NCBI GenBank assembly: GCA_964619785.1
Contig: CAZUGH010000013.1
Coordinates: 1-39,208, forward strand
Direction: 5' to 3'
Source: CAZUGH01 sp964619785
GTDB taxonomy: Bacteria; Bacillota; Clostridia; Lachnospirales; Lachnospiraceae
Length of the DNA stretch: 39,208 bases
In this document: in pieces, positions 8,538 to 16,332 of the stretch
How the letters are laid out: each line of letters opens with the position of its first letter
How positions within the stretch are numbered: position 1 is the stretch's first letter
Program-made: the position numbers and the translations under genes
Notes under the pieces: generated by a model
Seen by the model: the letters and a program-made list of their open reading frames with translations, nothing else
Told to the model about the DNA's origin: nothing
Database searches by the model: none

Positions 8538-9968
8538 CTAAAGTAATTCCTTAAGAATCTTGTTCACCATGCCTGGATCTGCTTTGCCCTTCATCGCTTT
8601 CATCGTCTGTCCAACCAAGAATCCAATCGCCTTGGTCTTGCCAGCGTGATAATCCTCGACTGACTGAGGGTTATCAGCGACAATCTGCTCAATTGTACTA
8701 CGCAGCGCCCCTTCATCGTTAACAGTCTTTAGTCCATTATCTAACACATACTTCTCTGGGTCAACATTTTCTTCGAATATTTTCTCGAATACCTCTTTGG
8801 CAACAGAGGAATTGATTGCATTTTCATCCGTAAGTTGAATCAGCTTAGCCAGATTCTCTGGGGAAAATGTAATGTCCTCGGCATCCATCTCATGCTCCTT
8901 GAGCAAACGCATCGTCTCAACCATAAGCCAGTTCGACACCTTCTTCGGATTACCACAGATTGCTTCTGCCTTTTCAAATAAATCAGCTAATGTTTTTGAA
9001 CCTGTAATGATGGATATATCATAATCTGGTAGTCCATATTCCTTACGGTAACGCTCTGCCTTCTCTTCCTGAAGCTCTGGCTGGTGGGAACGAACCTCTT
9101 CAAGCCACTCATCACTGATACGGATTGGTACAAGGTCTGGGTCAGGGAAATAACGATAGTCCTGCGCATCCTCTTTGGAACGCATTGCGTAGGAATACTC
9201 TTTATTATCGTCCCAACGACGTGTTTCTTGAATCACAGCCTTGCCCTCTTCGATTAACTCGATTTGACGCGCACGCTCGCCTTCAATTGCTCGAGCAATG
9301 GCTTTGAATGAGTTCAAGTTCTTCATCTCGGTACGAGTACCAAACTCCGGAGCACCAATTTCTCTTACCGAGAGATTGACATCGGCACGCATGGAGCCTT
9401 CATTTAGCTTACAATCTGAGGCGCCAAGGTATTGAATAATCATACGGAGTTTCTCAAGGTAAGCAATTACCTCTTCCCCACTTCTCATATCGGGTTCTGA
9501 AACAATCTCAATCAGAGGAACACCGGAACGGTTATAGTCAACAAGTGAGCAATCTTCCCATTCGTCATGAATCAGCTTACCTGCATCCTCTTCCATATGA
9601 ATCTCGTGAATACCAATTGTTTTCTTGCCTGCTGGTGTACTAATCTCAACGCCACCATTGATACAGATTGGCAGATACAATTGAGAAATCTGATAATTCT
9701 GTGGGTTATCCGGATAAAAATAGTTCTTACGATCAAATTTACAATATTGATTAATGGTACAGTTTGTTGCAAGGCCAACTGCCATCGCATATTCAACAAC
9801 CTGTTTATTTAATACAGGAAGGGAGCCAGGCATACCGGTACAGACTGGACAGGTATGAGTATTGGGAGTACCACCAAATTCCGTACTGCATCCACAGAAA
9901 ATCTTCGTCTTGGTTGCCAATTCAACATGGACTTCCAAACCAATGACGGTTTCATATTGTTTACTCAT
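8538..9968 (-). CDS. gatB: Asp-tRNA(Asn)/Glu-tRNA(Gln) amidotransferase subunit B
   Basis: GatB binds the mischarged tRNA, activates its Asp or Glu side chain with ATP, and receives ammonia from GatA. The 476 residues match the family. GLEVHVEL opens the protein, the zinc cysteines are Cys25, Cys27, Cys40 and Cys43, and the DRKNYFYPDNPQNYQISQ region follows. The C-terminal YqeY-like tail (about 330-476) contains GFLVGQTMKAMKGKADP. Its ATG overlaps the last 8 bases of gatA (9961-9968), giving tight translational coupling. Downstream its stop is part of the pilZ ribosome-binding site. Confidence 0.97.
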   Translation of the reverse strand: MSKQYETVIGLEVHVELATKTKIFCGCSTEFGGTPNTHTCPVCTGMPGSLPVLNKQVVEYAMAVGLATNCTINQYCKFDRKNYFYPDNPQNYQISQLYLPICINGGVEISTPAGKKTIGIHEIHMEEDAGKLIHDEWEDCSLVDYNRSGVPLIEIVSEPDMRSGEEVIAYLEKLRMIIQYLGASDCKLNEGSMRADVNLSVREIGAPEFGTRTEMKNLNSFKAIARAIEGERARQIELIEEGKAVIQETRRWDDNKEYSYAMRSKEDAQDYRYFPDPDLVPIRISDEWLEEVRSHQPELQEEKAERYRKEYGLPDYDISIITGSKTLADLFEKAEAICGNPKKVSNWLMVETMRLLKEHEMDAEDITFSPENLAKLIQLTDENAINSSVAKEVFEKIFEENVDPEKYVLDNGLKTVNDEGALRSTIEQIVADNPQSVEDYHAGKTKAIGFLVGQTMKAMKGKADPGMVNKILKELL

Positions 9969-11415
9969 GTGCCTTCACCTCCTGTTCAAATGTATAAGCC
10001 GCGCGGATGATATTATTTTCCTTGAAGCAATCACCGATGAGCTGAAGGCCAATTGGTAATCCCTTCGAATCCTTGCCACATGGCACAGTAATACCTGGTA
10101 AGCCAGCCAGATTAACGGAGATGGTGTAGATATCACCTAAGTACATCTTGATTGGATCACTCAGGCTTTCACCAAGCTTCGGTGCTGTCGTTGGCGCTGC
10201 TGGTCCAAGGATAACATCATATCGGGAAAATGCATCGTCAAATGCTTTCTTAATCAATGCTTTGGTACGAAGTGCTTTCAGATAATAAGCATCATAGTAA
10301 CCGCTGCTGAGTACGAAAGAGCCTAGCATAATTCGTCTCTTAACTTCTGGTCCAAAGCCCTCGGAACGAGTCTTTTTATACATGTTGTGAAGACCATCAT
10401 AATCCTTGGTACGATAACCATATTTTACACCATCAAATCGAGATAGGTTCGAGCTTGCCTCTGCTGATGCGATTGTATAATATGCTGGAATCGCATATTC
10501 AACCAAGCTCAAGTCAAATTCTTCTACGATTGCCCCTTTCTCTTCTAATACTTTGGCTGCTGCTAGAACAGATGCCTTCACCTCTGGGTCAAGACCCTCT
10601 CCAAAGTAATCCTTCGGAATACCGATTTTCATACCTTTCACATCATCCACCAAAGCAGATGTAAAATCATAACTATCACGCTTTACTGACGTACTGTCCT
10701 TCTTATCATAAGAAGCGATTATTTCAAGAATGGTTGCGCAGTCCGTTACATCCTTGGCTACTGGTCCAATCTGGTCAAGAGAGGAACCATATGCAATCAA
10801 GCCGTAACGGGACACGGTACCATACGTTGGCTTAATTCCTGTCACACCACAGAAGGAACTTGGCTGGCGGATAGAACCACCTGTATCGGAGCCAAGTGCA
10901 AAGCTACATTCCCCTGCTGCCACAGCTACGCAAGAACCACCCGATGAGCCACCTGGTACATGCTCGGTATTCCATGGATTCTTCGTTGGGCCATAAGCAG
11001 AAGTCTCGGTTGTACTTCCCATTGCAAATTCATCCATATTGGTTTTACCCAAGATAACAACACCTGCTTTTTCGAGGTTCTCAACTGCCTCTGCTGTAAA
11101 TGTTGGTTTAAAATCACTGAGAATCTTTGAACTACATGTGGTCAACACACCTGTTGTGCACATGTTATCTTTAATTGCTACTGGCACACCTGCCAATGGT
11201 CCGGTCAAGGTCCCATCATCAATCTGTGCTTGAATTTTCCTTGCCTGTTCCATAACCTTTTCTTCATCTAAAACGGTTACATAGGCATTTAGTTCACTCT
11301 CTTTTGCTTGTATCTGTTCAAGTGCTGCCTTGGCAGCCTCTTCCACTGTCACTTCATGAGCCTTAATCTTAGCACCCAGTTCCACGGCAGTGTAATCCAT
11401 TAATGCTTTACTCAT
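9961..11415 (-). CDS. gatA: Asp-tRNA(Asn)/Glu-tRNA(Gln) amidotransferase subunit A
   Basis: GatA is the amidase-signature glutaminase that supplies ammonia to GatB. 484 residues from the ATG at 11415, which has AAAGGAG about 10 bases upstream. An in-frame GTG at 11424 would sit almost on that site. The Ser-cisSer-Lys triad is visible: Lys82 (VAIKDN), Ser157 in PGGSSGGS and Ser181 in GSDTGGSIRQP. Overlaps gatB by 8 bases and follows gatC by 15. Confidence 0.97.
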   Translation of the reverse strand: MSKALMDYTAVELGAKIKAHEVTVEEAAKAALEQIQAKESELNAYVTVLDEEKVMEQARKIQAQIDDGTLTGPLAGVPVAIKDNMCTTGVLTTCSSKILSDFKPTFTAEAVENLEKAGVVILGKTNMDEFAMGSTTETSAYGPTKNPWNTEHVPGGSSGGSCVAVAAGECSFALGSDTGGSIRQPSSFCGVTGIKPTYGTVSRYGLIAYGSSLDQIGPVAKDVTDCATILEIIASYDKKDSTSVKRDSYDFTSALVDDVKGMKIGIPKDYFGEGLDPEVKASVLAAAKVLEEKGAIVEEFDLSLVEYAIPAYYTIASAEASSNLSRFDGVKYGYRTKDYDGLHNMYKKTRSEGFGPEVKRRIMLGSFVLSSGYYDAYYLKALRTKALIKKAFDDAFSRYDVILGPAAPTTAPKLGESLSDPIKMYLGDIYTISVNLAGLPGITVPCGKDSKGLPIGLQLIGDCFKENNIIRAAYTFEQEVKAHE

Positions 11416-11430
11416 TCTGGTCACGCTCCT

Positions 11431-11724
11431 TTAATCCACAGTCTTAGGTACTTTGAAAGCTCCTTCTTTTTTCTCTGGGGCATTTCGTAAAATATCATCT
11501 CTACAATCACCATTGGTGACAACGTCCTCGCGGAACACATTGTCCACAGGGAACACATGCGACATCGGCTCCACTGAGCTGGTATCTAATTCATTTAGCT
11601 TATCAATATAATCAAGCATATTGCCCATATCCTTCTTTGCCTGTTCCTTCTCTTCGTCTGAAAGTTCAAGCTTTGCCAGGATACCAACATACTCAATGGT
11701 TTCATCTGAAATAATGTTTGCCAT
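11431..11724 (-). CDS. gatC: Asp-tRNA(Asn)/Glu-tRNA(Gln) amidotransferase subunit C
   Basis: 97-residue GatC, the small strap subunit that stabilises GatA on GatB. It shows the family pattern YVGILAKLELSDEE, a LDYIDKLNELDTS helix, then VFREDVV and a C-terminal FKVPKTVD. The start at 11724 has AAAGGA upstream; longer in-frame starts would run into aspS2. It begins 19 bases after the aspS2 stop. The gene order aspS2-gatC-gatA-gatB places charging and amidation on one transcript. Confidence 0.95.
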   Translation of the reverse strand: MANIISDETIEYVGILAKLELSDEEKEQAKKDMGNMLDYIDKLNELDTSSVEPMSHVFPVDNVFREDVVTNGDCRDDILRNAPEKKEGAFKVPKTVD

Positions 11725-11743
11725 AGTTATCGATTCCTTTCTT

Positions 11744-13075
11744 TTATGGTTCCAAACGTGATAAATCACGTGGGAATAAGGTAGTCTCGCGAACATTTTC
11801 CTCGCCAAGAATCTTCATTGTCAATCGCTCTAAGCCAATACCTAGACCGCCATGTGGTGGCATGCCATGTTTGAATGCCATCAGATATGTCTCCATACCT
11901 TCCTCCGTCATACCACGTTTTGCAATCTTCTCTGTCAGCGCTTTATAATCATGAATTCTCTGACCACCTGTTGTAATCTCCATACCGCCAAACAAGAGGT
12001 CAAAGCTCAATGTATATGTTTCATCTTCTGGGTCATCCATCGCATAAAATGGACGCTTTTGGGATGGATAGTGTGTGACAAATACAAAGTCTGCATCCAT
12101 CTCTTCCTTGAAGTAACGACCAATCAATTCTTCCTCTTCTGGTTCAAGGTCATATGGGTTCTTGATGCGTCGGTCATATTTTTCTGAAACAAGCTTCTTC
12201 GCCTCATCAAATCGAACCTGTGGAATCTTATCTACCTTCGGTAATGTAATGCCTAGCATCTTGATTTCTTTGGCATACTGTGTTGACAAAAGCTCCATTG
12301 CGCGTTGCAAAAACCCTGTCTCCATCTCCATAATATCTTCGAATCCATTGATATAACCCATCTCAAAATCTAGAGATGTATATTCATTCAAATGTCTCTT
12401 GGTGTTATGCTTCTCAGCACGAAATACTGGTGCTGCCTCAAATACTCGATCATATACACCTACCATCATCTGTTTATAGAATTGAGGGCTCTGTGCAAGA
12501 ACTGCTGGTTTATGAAAATAATCCAGTCTAAATAAGTTAGCTCCACCTTCTGCCCCTCTAGCTCCTAACTTCGGAGAACGAATCTCGGTAAAGCCCTGTT
12601 CAAACAAAAAGTCTCGAAATGCTCGAACGATACCTTCCTGGATTTTGAACTTCGCACGTTCTCTGACGTTACGCAATGCAATCGGACGCATCTCAAGCTT
12701 TGTTTCAAGTGATGTGTTCAGCTTCCATTTTCCGATTGGAATTGGCATTGGCTCGACTGGCTGTGATAGCACGGTGATTTCTCGCAATCTCACTTCATAA
12801 CCGTTTGGTGCACGATCTTCCTTCGCCACAATTCCCTTCACCTCTACGGTATCTGCTTCTTTCAAATCCTTCAAGGCTACGTTGGTTGCGCCCTCTTCCC
12901 AAACGGTCTGGACTAATCCACCACGCTTACGAAGTACGACGAATGCCACATCACCCATATCACGAATCGTATGAATGGCACCATTCATCAGAACTTCCTT
13001 GCCTTCATAATCTCCTGTCATAAGATCTTCTACTTCAATTGTTGGTTTCTTGGTGTCTCCTGATAAATACTTCAT
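11744..13075 (-). CDS. aspS: Archaeal-type aspartyl-tRNA synthetase, predicted non-discriminating (AspRS/Asn)
   Basis: Class II synthetase of 443 residues. It lacks the GAD insertion of the roughly 590-residue bacterial AspRS and so belongs to the archaeal/eukaryotic (AspS2) group. An OB-fold anticodon domain covers 1-105. Motif 2 is FRAEKHNTKRHLNEY, and motif 3 is GIGLERLTM near 412-420. Two positions known from archaeal AspRS to decide whether tRNA-Asn is rejected (Trp and Lys in discriminating enzymes) align with His35 (GAIHTIRD) and Pro90 (RAPNGYE). These are the residues linked to relaxed, non-discriminating enzymes; the alignment was done by eye. With gatCAB directly downstream, it should charge both tRNA-Asp and tRNA-Asn with Asp, the latter then being amidated. 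AGGAGG precedes the ATG at 13075. A T-box leader controls it. Confidence 0.93.
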   Translation of the reverse strand: MKYLSGDTKKPTIEVEDLMTGDYEGKEVLMNGAIHTIRDMGDVAFVVLRKRGGLVQTVWEEGATNVALKDLKEADTVEVKGIVAKEDRAPNGYEVRLREITVLSQPVEPMPIPIGKWKLNTSLETKLEMRPIALRNVRERAKFKIQEGIVRAFRDFLFEQGFTEIRSPKLGARGAEGGANLFRLDYFHKPAVLAQSPQFYKQMMVGVYDRVFEAAPVFRAEKHNTKRHLNEYTSLDFEMGYINGFEDIMEMETGFLQRAMELLSTQYAKEIKMLGITLPKVDKIPQVRFDEAKKLVSEKYDRRIKNPYDLEPEEEELIGRYFKEEMDADFVFVTHYPSQKRPFYAMDDPEDETYTLSFDLLFGGMEITTGGQRIHDYKALTEKIAKRGMTEEGMETYLMAFKHGMPPHGGLGIGLERLTMKILGEENVRETTLFPRDLSRLEP

Positions 13076-13096
13076 ATGTTTCCTCCTAGAATATAC

Positions 13097-13369
13097 AAAA
13101 AGCCCCAACAAAGGGCTTTCTGCTCTTTGCTGGGGCGAATATTTGATATCCGCGGTACCACCCGCATTGAAATATTAATCATATCTCATCTCTATGCACG
13201 TAACGAGTGCCTACGTATGAACCTAACATATATGCTCAGCTCATCAGCTCCAGACTGTTCTCCGGTCAAGGTATCCACATTAAGTTGCTCTCAGTCGGTG
13301 ACAACTCTTCCTGTCTAGCTATGTCTACGAATCAACCATCGGTTCCTTCATCGCTTTTTCTTGCTCTCC
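13097..13369 (-). promoter_or_regulatory. T-box leader of the aspS2-gatCAB operon, candidate Asn specifier
   Basis: The minus strand carries the T-box core GGGTGGTACCGCGG (13163-13150), whose TGGT bulge would pair with the free CCA end of uncharged tRNA. A strong terminator follows: GCCCCAGCAAAG ... CTTTGTTGGGGC (13136-13102) and five T. Upstream is a Stem I-like fold: GGTT/GACC and ACAT/ATGT helices under an AGTTG/CAACT hairpin near 13306-13280. Just 3' of the GACC strand is AAC (13259-13257), the place expected for the specifier, so Asn is the best candidate. A GAC (Asp) at 13267-13265 lies inside the paired strand and is less likely. Uncharged tRNA would favour the antiterminator and switch the operon on. 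The element fills the gap between the BIG2 gene and aspS2. Confidence 0.88.
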
Positions 13370-13398
13370 ACATTAGCACAATTTTCATTGATGTGCAA
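13370..13398 (-). promoter_or_regulatory. Promoter of the T-box/aspS2-gatCAB-pilZ operon
   Basis: Minus strand TTGCAC (13398-13393), a 17-base spacer, then TAATGT (13375-13370). An A/T-rich tract lies immediately upstream. The predicted transcript starts just before the T-box Stem I. Confidence 0.55.
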
Positions 13399-13450
13399 GT
13401 TTTTTTTATTTTTTTTTGAAAATGTGCGCTATATCATACTGTATCATGCG

Positions 13451-14605
13451 TTATCTTGTGAAATTTAATATATACTGTATCTGGTCGCCTAACTCATCTG
13501 TCACGTCAACTCTTACCTCATGACTAGATATCAATTCTTTCTTCACCATAAAATACAGTCTGCCGTCCCTCTCTTCATATGTGATGTCGTCACCGGTATC
13601 ACTCACCTGATATATAACATCACCTAATGTGTATTGACGGTAATCAAGCGCAAACTCATTTTGCGTAATATTCTTATGAATCGGCGAGTCCACTGTGAGC
13701 CGTGCAAGAATGTCCATGTAATAAGTGCCATCTAGTTCCGGTATACTAACTCGCATGTATCTACCAAGTGGAAAATCCGCTTCCAAGGTCACCTTGTAAA
13801 CCCTACTGTCCTCTGTTGCAATGCTCTCCACTTTATTACTCATGATAAAGTTGCCATCCCCCAGGCATTTGTTGCGTATATTAAAATCATTCTTCTTTAA
13901 TTCCTGTGGGCGATTCAATTCTACTTGTATTTCTCTAGCGCTTAGCATCTTCACCGACATAATATCCGTGTGTAGTATCGTTTTCTCATCTACGACATGG
14001 ATGACACACTGGCTCTTCACCCCGCTGCCATCTCGTGCACGAAGCGTGATTGTCGCATCACCTAACCCAACTGCTGTGACAATCCCATCTGAAGTTACTG
14101 TTGCAACAGCAGGATTGGAACTTTCGATGCTTATCTTTTTATAGCAACCTGTATCAGGAAGAATCTTTTTTACAATCGTGTATTCTGTGCCAGGCTTCAT
14201 CCAATGCTCTTCTTCACTCAGCCGAATACGTTCAATTGGCTCCGTTACATTTACCTTAATCACTTTTTTCTTTTTCTTGTTTTTCTTCGAAGTCACAGTA
14301 ATCGTAGTCTTGCCAACTTTGACACCATATATTCTGCCTTTACTCGATACCTTTGCAATCGTTTTATCCTTGCTTTTATAAGTAACCTTTTTATATTTTG
14401 ATTTATTAGGTGACACCTTTACTTTGGTCGTTAACTTGTTGTAATAATCCTGTGCCACGTATACCGTATTCCCTGTTTGCGACGTTACGCTAACCGATTT
14501 AACTGTGACTTTAACTTTCTTCTTTGCCTTGCTGTCATGACTTGTACCGAGGATTGTCAGTCCACATATTATCATACCTAGTAATAAAATTCTGTATCGT
14601 CTCAT
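13451..14605 (-). CDS. Secreted BIG2 (bacterial Ig-like 2) domain protein, paralogue 1
   Basis: 384 residues. A signal peptide (about 1-27, MRRYRILLLGMIICGLTILG) is followed by a Lys-rich stretch. Two BIG2 Ig-like folds come next, about 35-118 (ending in the VTSKKNKKKKK loop) and 120-205 (SSNPAVATVTSDGIVTAVG). A unique C-terminal half may hold one more Ig-like fold near 315-384. It has no LPXTG motif, transmembrane tail or enzyme signature, so it is probably exported and either free or loosely bound through its basic surface. Its ATG follows the stop of the next gene by 3 bases and its AAGGAG overlaps that stop, so the two are co-translated. BIG2 folds are common in adhesins and polysaccharide-binding surface proteins; the ligand here is unknown. 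Confidence 0.82.
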   Translation of the reverse strand: MRRYRILLLGMIICGLTILGTSHDSKAKKKVKVTVKSVSVTSQTGNTVYVAQDYYNKLTTKVKVSPNKSKYKKVTYKSKDKTIAKVSSKGRIYGVKVGKTTITVTSKKNKKKKKVIKVNVTEPIERIRLSEEEHWMKPGTEYTIVKKILPDTGCYKKISIESSNPAVATVTSDGIVTAVGLGDATITLRARDGSGVKSQCVIHVVDEKTILHTDIMSVKMLSAREIQVELNRPQELKKNDFNIRNKCLGDGNFIMSNKVESIATEDSRVYKVTLEADFPLGRYMRVSIPELDGTYYMDILARLTVDSPIHKNITQNEFALDYRQYTLGDVIYQVSDTGDDITYEERDGRLYFMVKKELISSHEVRVDVTDELGDQIQYILNFTR

Positions 14606-14608
14606 TCG

Positions 14609-16258
14609 CTACTCCTTTCCTAAGTCGAACACCAGCTTAGGTGCATTGCTTGTATCAAACTTGACATAACAATCCTGACGCTCGGACCAATTTGCATAAA
14701 TATCATATATTCCAGGCAGCATATTCATCTCAAATCTTCCACTCTCGTCTGCTACTGCCACCACTGGCTCTCCACCATCATAAGAGTATGCCCGAATCGT
14801 CGCACCAGCCGTCGCCTGACCACATATCAAGGTCGAAGGAACTGCACGAATCACACCACTCATCGTTTTTAAACCATAACGAATCGTATAGGTATACTTG
14901 CCTTCTGGTAAAATACCCTCAACGCAATCTTTGCTCACAGTCAAATTCGTCGGCTTCTCAACAACCATCATCACATCACTACTTGTTCCTGCTAGATGAA
15001 TTGGCAGTGACAAGGAAAATGATTTCCCAGCCATTACTTTTAGTTCTGAGAGACAGCCCACCAGTCTGTCACTTCCTCCAATTAGAAAGCGAACCTTTTT
15101 ACTTATTGTCTGCCCCATCTCATCTGTTGCAATCGCGGTAGCTATCACATTGTTAATGATTTTGTTACTTCTTCCGACAATACGCAATTCATGTCCAACA
15201 GTCTCACTCTTGAATCCAGCTGGAAGACCAATCATAAAATAATGCCGATTGCCTCTTAGACTTTCTTCAAGATCAACCTTCACCTGAATACTACTTCCTG
15301 TTACTGTTGTCACGATTTGTTCTGGTAATGTCTCGTGACTTAGTAGATAATTGGCAACTGTCTCCGATGATCTAGTCTGTCCTGCATTTTGAATGCTAAA
15401 CTGAATATATTTTCCTGGAGCAATCTCTTGTTTCAGGAAAATATCATAGACGATAGAATCCGTTGTCCGTATTCTGTCAACATCATGCTGTGACAGATAG
15501 GTACCTGTAAAAAACTGCTTGCTCTTTACGCTCAACTGGCTTTTCTCTAGTGTCTCTGCTTTTGTCAAATGAACACGAATCACACCAGAGGATACTGCTT
15601 CGACCCTTTGAATTCCATTGTCCACAAGATTAGGAGTCTCATTTTTACTTAAGACTGCCACCATGCAAGTTGTGTATCGATTCGTTCCATCTTTCGCATA
15701 GGCTGTAATCTTGGCAACACCTGCTTTAACACCTGTGATTACTCCAGCCTTCACAGTCGCAACCTTCGTGTCCGAACTGGCCCAGCGTAGTTTCTTATAG
15801 GTTCCTGTTTTCGGTGTGTAGCTTACCGATAAGGTTGTTGTTTCACCTTCATTTACCGATGTAGCTTTCCGATTCATCTTTATCTTCGTCAGTGCTTTTA
15901 CTACATGCACTGTTATTTTCGTTTTCTTCTTTTTATTCTTTTTAGATGTAACAGTAATCGTCGCTTTACCGACTTTCTTGCCTGTTATTTTTCCTGTTGT
16001 TGATACCGTAGCAATCTTTCGTTTACTACTTTTATACGTCACTTTTTTATATGTTTTTTTATTGGGAGTCACCTTCACTGTTGTCGTTAATTTAGCTTTT
16101 TTTCCTTTGGCAACATAGACGGATTTGCCCGTTGTAGAAGTAACCTTCACACTCTTAACTCGCACCTTTTTCTTAGCCTGACCTTGTATCAACGGCATCA
16201 TCATGACTAGTGCCAGGATAAGGATTGACAAACTCCCTTTTATCAGCTTATTCTTCAC
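14609..16258 (-). CDS. Secreted BIG2 domain protein with C-terminal carboxypeptidase-regulatory-like domain, paralogue 2
   Basis: 549 residues from the GTG at 16258, which has GGAG 6-9 bases upstream. An in-frame ATG at 16318 falls inside a terminator hairpin and is rejected. The signal peptide (about 1-28) ends near QGQA. Two BIG2 folds (about 30-115 and 118-200) have the same VTSKKNKKKK loop as the neighbours. A middle region contains a putative Ig-like fold (IGLPAGFKSE, about 350-410), and the last 75 residues look like a carboxypeptidase-regulatory fold (ATAGATIRAYSYDGG ... LPGIYDIYANW). No cell-wall sorting signal. It is transcribed with paralogue 1, and a terminator separates it from paralogue 3. 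Function unknown; surface or matrix binding is the usual role of such architectures. Confidence 0.82.
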   Translation of the reverse strand: MKNKLIKGSLSILILALVMMMPLIQGQAKKKVRVKSVKVTSTTGKSVYVAKGKKAKLTTTVKVTPNKKTYKKVTYKSSKRKIATVSTTGKITGKKVGKATITVTSKKNKKKKTKITVHVVKALTKIKMNRKATSVNEGETTTLSVSYTPKTGTYKKLRWASSDTKVATVKAGVITGVKAGVAKITAYAKDGTNRYTTCMVAVLSKNETPNLVDNGIQRVEAVSSGVIRVHLTKAETLEKSQLSVKSKQFFTGTYLSQHDVDRIRTTDSIVYDIFLKQEIAPGKYIQFSIQNAGQTRSSETVANYLLSHETLPEQIVTTVTGSSIQVKVDLEESLRGNRHYFMIGLPAGFKSETVGHELRIVGRSNKIINNVIATAIATDEMGQTISKKVRFLIGGSDRLVGCLSELKVMAGKSFSLSLPIHLAGTSSDVMMVVEKPTNLTVSKDCVEGILPEGKYTYTIRYGLKTMSGVIRAVPSTLICGQATAGATIRAYSYDGGEPVVAVADESGRFEMNMLPGIYDIYANWSERQDCYVKFDTSNAPKLVFDLGKE

Positions 16259-16273
16259 GCTATCTCCAATCCA

Positions 16274-16312
16274 TAAAAAACACTCTACAGAAGGACGAAC
16301 CATTCTGTAGAG
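16274..16312 (-). terminator. Rho-independent terminator after BIG2 paralogue 3
   Basis: Minus strand CTCTACAGAA (16312-16303), a 10-base loop, TTCTGTAGAG (16292-16283), then TGTTTTTT. A perfect 10-bp stem with a T-run. It lies between paralogues 3 and 2, so paralogues 1 and 2 depend on read-through or on their own unrecognised promoter. Confidence 0.85.
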
Positions 16313-16332
16313 CGTCATTTCATTACATCAAA

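Noticed and set aside
16259..16318. Longer N-terminus of BIG2 paralogue 2 starting at the ATG at 16318
   Set aside because: These codons form the arms of a perfect terminator hairpin for the preceding gene. The GTG at 16258 has a GGAG site and gives a normal signal peptide.
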